Part shown: positions 54,966 to 60,000 of the stretch, piece after piece | How positions within the stretch are numbered: position 1 is the first letter of the stretch | Layout: each line of letters opens with the position of its first letter | DNA from: Takakia lepidozioides | Taxonomy: Eukaryota; Streptophyta; Takakiopsida; Takakiales; Takakiaceae | Direction: 5' to 3' | Assembly: GCA_030704615.1 (NCBI GenBank) | Contig: CM060734.1 | Coordinates: 22,632,001 to 22,692,000, forward strand | DNA: 60,000 nucleotides | The notes under the pieces: generated by a model | The model's input: only the letters and a program-made list of their open reading frames with translations | What the model was told of the DNA's origin: nothing | Databases searched by the model: none | Translations under genes and position numbers: made by a program

Positions 54966-56267
54966 TTGTCGCCATTGGACACCACACCTCTTGTGTGGCA
55001 GTGCCCGGATGAAGGCATATGCCTTCTGGACTTGTTTGGCGGGATCAGCACTGGATTGGCTACAGTGCTGCAGGCAAGTGTACGAATTCAACGTTACCTG
55101 TATGTGGAGAGGGATGAGACTGCACGACGCGTCTCACTGCGCCATGTTGCTCAATTGGTGCAGCAGTACACTGATTTGTTGTCAGTGTCTGCAGTTCATG
55201 GATACCAACAAGCATTGCCAGCAGACATCTCTTTGCTGGGGGCGCATGGTTTGGAGCGGGTTGACCCTATTCACTTGGTAGTGGCAGGTTGGCCCTGCCA
55301 AGGACATTCATCAGCCGGGCATGGCAATGGGTTACACGACTCAAGGTCACGCCTGTTTTGGGAAATATTGAGGGTCCTACGTTATTTACAACTTCAGCAG
55401 ACAGACTCTCCAGCATATATCTTGGAGAATGTGCCATTGATGGGTGATTCTCGGGCCAAGGTGATGGCCAGTGTGCATCAAGTGCGGTCTTGGCTTGGGT
55501 TAGCAGTGTTGCTGGATGCAGCTGCAGTGGGGTCATGGGCTCATCGCCCACGACTATGGTGGACCAACTTGATGTCACCTGCACTGCTCAAGCGTGCATT
55601 TGATGGGGTGCAGCGGCCACCACACCTGACGGTGGATAGCATTTTGGACATAGGGAGACAATCTCAGTGTGTGAGACACGATGACCGATCACCTTTGGCA
55701 GTGGTCAATAAGGTGGGTCACCCACGAGCCGCATTGCCTACACTGCTCAGTTTTCCAGGATCCCATGCTTTTCGGGATGGTGGACCTGGCCTCTTGTGGG
55801 ATAGCCAGTTGCACCAATTAGTGGAGCCCAATGCTGACGAGCGCGAGCGGGCGATGGGTTTTACCACTGGTACCATGGCGGTGCCATCTCTTTCTGAGGC
55901 ATCACGTCGTCAGGTGTTGGGGCAAGCAATGGATCTCAATTGCTTGACCTGGATTATCAGCTTGGCTATGGCTAAGCAGCGCCGAGTACGGAGTACAATT
56001 CCCTTGATGGTATCCCTGCCTACCGAGACGGTACAGGCAGCGAGTGGGGGCGAACAGGTGAGGACCACAAGGTGCAAGCCGCATCCATGGCACACGTGGG
56101 AGGTGCTCGAGGTTCAAAAGGAGTTGGCAGCCAAGGCGGCCGTGATGGATGAGGTTGGGGATTTTTCTCGGGTTGAGGAGGTCTTCAAGGATGGGATGAT
56201 GGGGCAGGATGAGACATTGTCACTGACAGAGGAGACAATGGTCACTGCTCAAGAGGTTGCAGCATAG
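54966..56267 (+). pseudogene. C5-cytosine DNA methyltransferase, copy 2 (frame itself open)
   Basis: The 433-codon frame after the TAG has no further stop and keeps LLDLFGGISTG, AGWPCQGHSSAG, YILENVP and the C-terminal RQVLG segment. With upstream stops it could only be made from an internal start. It ends in the same AA-TAG-CAA as copy 1. Confidence 0.88.
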
Positions 56268-57715
56268 CAACGGGATGCGTCTTCTACCTCTAAGCCTGCT
56301 GGACTCAAGGTTGCAGTCACGGAGGACAACTGGGAGCCTGATGTTGGACCTATAGTCACCGGAAGATAAAGATGACGTATACGGCGGTTCTTGAGGGCTT
56401 ACAGGAACTGCTTTGCCTTCAGTTGAAGGACTTAAGAGCACTGAAGGGTCAAGAGATTCGCAATGAATTGGCTACTGACACACCAATCTTTCGGAGACCC
56501 TATAGATATAGTGACATGGAGAGGTCATTGATTCAGATGAGAACTCAGGACCTTTGGGAGGCTGGTTTGGTGGAGCTATCTGGGGGAGAGTATGCTTCAG
56601 CCACAATGATGCCAGCCAAGAAGGATGTCTATGGCAATTGGACGGAGAGACGTATGTGCGGTGATTACCGGCCTGTAAATCGTCAGACCAAGTCTGATAG
56701 GTTTGTCATGCCGACACCAGAGGAGATCTTTGATGCCATTGGGCATGCCAAGGTCTTTAGCACTTTGGATTTACGATTCCGATATCACCAGTTGCCGATC
56801 AAGGAGGCGGATAAGCAGAAGACGACATTCTGGGGGATCAATGAGCACGGGAAGGATTGCCTATACCAGTGGCGGTTCTTACCATTTGGGCTTAAGAACG
56901 CTCCGGCAGAGTTTCAGAGAGTCATGGACAGGATTCTAGCAGGGGTGGAGTTTGCTCGGTGCTACATATATGACATCATCATTTTTAGTGCTACGGTGGA
57001 GGAGCATGAGAGACACCTTCAGGTGATATTTGAGCGCTTGAGGGCGCACGGATTGAAGTTACATCCGGGGAAGTGCAAGTTTTTCCACAACCAAATTGAG
57101 TATCTGGGTCACATGATATATCCTGGAGGATTGGGGGTACAGCAGACTAAGGTAAAGTCCATTGCACAGATTCCACGCCCCACGGATGTGAGCCGAGTTC
57201 GAGCTTTCATGGGGTTAGCAAACTATTATAGACGGTTTGTTAAGGGATTTAGTGCCATTGCAAAGGCTCTAACCAAACTGACCAAGGTGGACCAGGAGTG
57301 GCAGTGGGAAGATGAGCAAGAACAAGCTTTTCAAGAGCTCAAGGCGAGGTTGACCTCGGCGCCCATCTTGAGACGACCTATCAGGGGGCGTCCTTTTCAG
57401 CTGCATATAGATTGGAGCATGCTGGGGCTTGGAGCGGTGCTCACACAGGTGGATGATGAGGGAATAGAGTTCATAGTGGCTTATGCTAGTCGCTCGAACA
57501 ACGCTGCAGAGTCTAAGTATAGCTCATATGAGGGAGAATGCTTAGCTGCAGTGTGGGCCATGACACACTTCAGGTGCTATCTATACGGCAATCTCTTCAC
57601 CCTTGTCACGGATCATCAACCACTCAAGTGGTTGATGGAGTCAGACAAGCTTACGGGGAAGCTTGCACGGTGGGCACTCATTCTTCAAGAGTATGACTTT
57701 CAGGTTGTGCATTGA
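56268..57715 (+). pseudogene. RT and RNase H, copy 2 (catalytic Asp lost)
   Basis: After the TAG the frame continues QRDASSTSKPAGLK; TAA follows at about 56368 and a T is missing near 56422. From 56372 the frame runs through RT and the whole RNase H without the copy 1 deletion, to TGA 57713 (CGA in copy 1). YIDD has become YIYD and DLRSGYHQL has become DLRFRYHQL, so RT is inactive. Confidence 0.9.
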
Positions 57716-59397
57716 CCGGGTTTGGTCAATTGGGATGCAGATGGGTTTAATCGCAATCCATGCACAAGCCAGCAGGATGACACTGGAGCTCGGTGGCATG
57801 GTGAGACAAACAAGGAGATGGTGCCCGGATGGCATGCATCTGCATTTCTGTGTATCTTGGCAGCGGAAGGCCAAGTTGGACCTGCAATAGGGATGACTGT
57901 AGATCAAGTGTCTGAGGACCCTGAGGCCAGCAATGAGCAAAGTGGCGCCAAAGATATACATGAGGATTCAGCTGTGTTGGACTACCTCCGCACTGGAGAC
58001 ACGGCAGCCACTGTGACTGCCAAGGAGAGGGATTGGATCCTACAACGAGCCAAGAGGTTCAAGTGGGAGGAGACACACCTGCTCCGAGTGTGGGAGGATG
58101 GTCGAGTGAGGATTGTGCCTCACCCAACATAGCGGGCACGGTTAGTGCGGCATGTCCATGAGGAGTTGGGGCATTTTGGGGTGCGACGCACTCATAGTCT
58201 ACTGCAGGGGCAGTATTGGTGGCGTGGTATGCACACAGAGGTGCAACAATTTGTGGCTAGGTGCATGGTGTGTGACAGGGTGCGTGCATCATTCAACGCC
58301 CCTACTCCACAATTGCACCATCTTCCGATCATGGGATTGGGCTACAGGTGGAGTCTTGACTTCGCAGGGCCATTGCCACTGACCATGCGCCACAACAAGT
58401 ACGTGTTGGTGATGGTGGAGCACTTCTCCAAATGGATCGAGTTGGTTCCATTGCCTGATAAGGCTAGTGAGGGAGCTGCGTTTGCATTCTTGGATTGTGT
58501 ACTTAGCCGATTCGGTGCTCCAGCTGAGGTACTCACGGACCAAGGGAGAGAGTTCTTGGGGGAGTTTCAGGCTTTGTGTGACAAGGCTTTGGTAGACCAC
58601 CGCACCACTTCTCGGGATCATCTTGAGGCTGATGGCTTGCAGAGAGGGTTGTTCAGATAGTAAAGAGGGGTTTGTGCAAGTATGGCTTGCAGAATGGACA
58701 CCTAGGAGATGGGGACCTTCAGTTACCCTGGTTAGCCATGGGCTACAGGTTCAGCAAGCAAGCATCACTTGCCTCTTTCTCACCATACTTTCTTCTCTTT
58801 GGCCGAGAGCCAGATTTTCCTACATCCATTCGTAGAGAAGCTACTACAGTTCTTAACCTTGATGATCCGGACGTGTGGGCACGTGCATGTGATCAGCGTG
58901 TAGAGTTGTTCAAGAAAGTCATGCCCATGGCTTTCGAGAATCTTGCCATTGCACAACATCGTGATACGTTGAGGTATGCTACCATACGTGGTGGGGGCTA
59001 TCGTCGTGGGATCCGGAGATTTAACCCTAGTGACTATGTTTATCTGCAGCAGACTACTCCTATGATCTTGGATGTGACTGCAGGACGTGTTATTTTGAGG
59101 GTTCGAGAGGTATTGCCCTCAGGCGTCTTGATCTTAGAGGGTCGGGATGGCATAACTTGGAAGGACCATGTGCGTAATTGTGCGCCATGTCACCTTCCGA
59201 ATGTCGATGGCAGGATTGACCCAAACCTGGCAGTGGTACCTGCAAGTTTGAGGTGCATGTTGTGTGGGTCTGCTAGAGGGGCAGCCACCATGCTGGTGTG
59301 TGATCGATGCTCTAGAGGTTGGCATATAGGATGCTTGACTCCACCTCTTGAGATGGTTTCTGATGGGGATTGGTTATGTCTGCATTGCATTGGATAG
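57716..59397 (+). pseudogene. Integrase and PHD finger, copy 2 (broken)
   Basis: Stops at 58130 (TAG for CAG) and a lost base near 58640 interrupt the integrase. The zinc region, WSLDFAG and LTDQGREF remain. The C-terminal PHD finger is complete here: CMLC, CDRC, WHIGC, WLCLHC, with a stop at 59395, so this copy shows the ancestral protein end. Confidence 0.9.
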
Positions 59398-59655
59398 TGG
59401 GAGTGGATACAACCATGGAAGGCTAACAAGAAATGCAAGGTCAAGCTACTAGGAGACCAACACACGAGATCCTGGCTCAAGTTCACAGATTGCAAGACGG
59501 CGACTAACGATGGGGCTACTCTTGTACCCGGCCTCTTGGTCTATAGAGTTTGAGTACAATAGGGACAGTGATAGAGGACTTAGTACGGTTGTGGCTATTA
59601 CATCTTGTAGCTATCTGGAGTTAGAGGGACCTAACCACCAGCTAGGGGGGCGATT
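59398..59655 (+). other. 3' untranslated region, copy 2
   Basis: Collinear with 45078-45307 and ending in the same CTAGGGGGGCGAT purine tract. Confidence 0.6.
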
Positions 59656-60000
59656 GTGGCAGACTACTTTATTGTGTATATATGTGTGGTGTGGTTTGGA
59701 CAGCGATATAGTTGTGTAGCGATACGTATGCGCACGACAACTGTCAAGTTAAATAAACACAGTGTGAAACTAACTAGAATAAATCTAGTTATTTGTATTC
59801 AACACTTGGAATTAGTTCAAGTGTTAAGTCAGGTGTCAAGTTTAGCTTGACACCTGAACCATCTTATCTTCACGAGCTCGTCAGTCGTGCGGCTCATCTC
59901 TCTCGAGTTGAGCCTGCACGACCGAGCTCCTTCACTGCTTAGAATCTGAGTGTGCTTATGAAGGGAGAATAGGATGTTGTGGGGTGGAATCCCCATAGCT
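59656..60000 (+). repeat. 3' LTR of copy 2 (incomplete at window edge)
   Basis: TGTGGCAGACTAC.. then ACGACA-AC-TGTCAAGTTAAATAAAC.. Confirms that in the family the TGTGG start lies directly after the purine tract and that the ACGACA-NN-TGTCAAG joint is internal to the LTR. Confidence 0.8.
59884..59922 (+). promoter_or_regulatory. LTR stem-loop with CTCGAG loop (copy 2)
   Basis: GTCGTGCGGCTCA / TGAGCCTGCACGAC; carries a compensating base-pair change relative to 33852-33890. Confidence 0.65.

Larger units (their letters stand above)
52603..60000 (+). mobile_element. DNMT-gypsy copy 2, right part (gag to 3' LTR, runs off the window)
   Basis: Collinear with copy 1 from about 38256 on. It carries far more disabling changes than copy 1. 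The RT catalytic YIDD is YIYD (56963-56974). The 3' LTR begins at about 59656 and is incomplete at the window edge. Confidence 0.93.

Overview
ORGANISM. The window looks like a repeat-dominated nuclear genome of a streptophyte alga. I favour a charophyte such as Chara, but this is inference. The supports are spliceosomal introns with GT..AG borders, a decayed RNF216-type ubiquitin-ligase gene, plant-like GMP synthase and SUMO-conjugating-enzyme fragments, and a Ty3/gypsy retrotransposon that carries a C5-cytosine DNA methyltransferase. From the literature (de Mendoza and colleagues, 2018) that last combination is reported only from charophytes and dinoflagellates. There is one 500-N assembly gap (4437-4936).

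LAYOUT. 1-13500: anonymous sequence, a diverged LTR relic (2215-2640), a GC-rich minisatellite next to the gap, a broken RNF216-like gene (5022-7788), a broken gypsy gag (9784-10602) and a 2.9-kb pyrimidine-rich tract. 13501-21460: a head-to-tail array of a 3.1-kb unit (two full copies, then a third that turns abruptly divergent). 21741-60000: a three-level nest of mobile elements.

THE NEST. Level 1 is a DNMT-bearing gypsy element ('copy 2') split into 21741-23517 and 52594-60000. Level 2, splitting it inside gag, is a 29-kb Mutator-like DNA transposon (23518-52593) with a 9-bp target duplication and ends rich in ATGAGC repeats. It carries a SWIM-finger MULE transposase (minus strand), a large multi-exon gene coding for a ParB-like plus class-beta amino-methyltransferase protein, two divergent related genes of unknown function, and about 30 copies of a 22-bp palindrome spaced almost exactly 53 bp apart between the two divergent main genes. 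Level 3, splitting an exon of the methyltransferase gene, is a 13.75-kb insertion (33710-47464; 4-bp duplication). It contains the better preserved gypsy copy ('copy 1': ORF1, gag, protease-DNMT, RT-RNase H, integrase-PHD), three tandem LTR segments, and a leader that has captured GMP-synthase and SUMO E2 fragments.

HOW IT WORKS TOGETHER. Two unrelated DNA methyltransferases ride on two different mobile elements, one inside the other: a DNMT3-like C5 enzyme in the retrotransposon polyprotein and a bacterial/phage-style ParB-MTase in the MULE. The retrotransposon integrase ends in a PHD finger, a plausible chromatin tether. Most nonsense codons of the older gypsy copy are CAG to TAG or CGA to TGA changes, as expected from deamination of methylated CHG and CG sites. 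In this window all large genes carry at least one disabling change except the protease-DNMT reading frame (39272-41914) and ORF1 of copy 1 (36500-37195).
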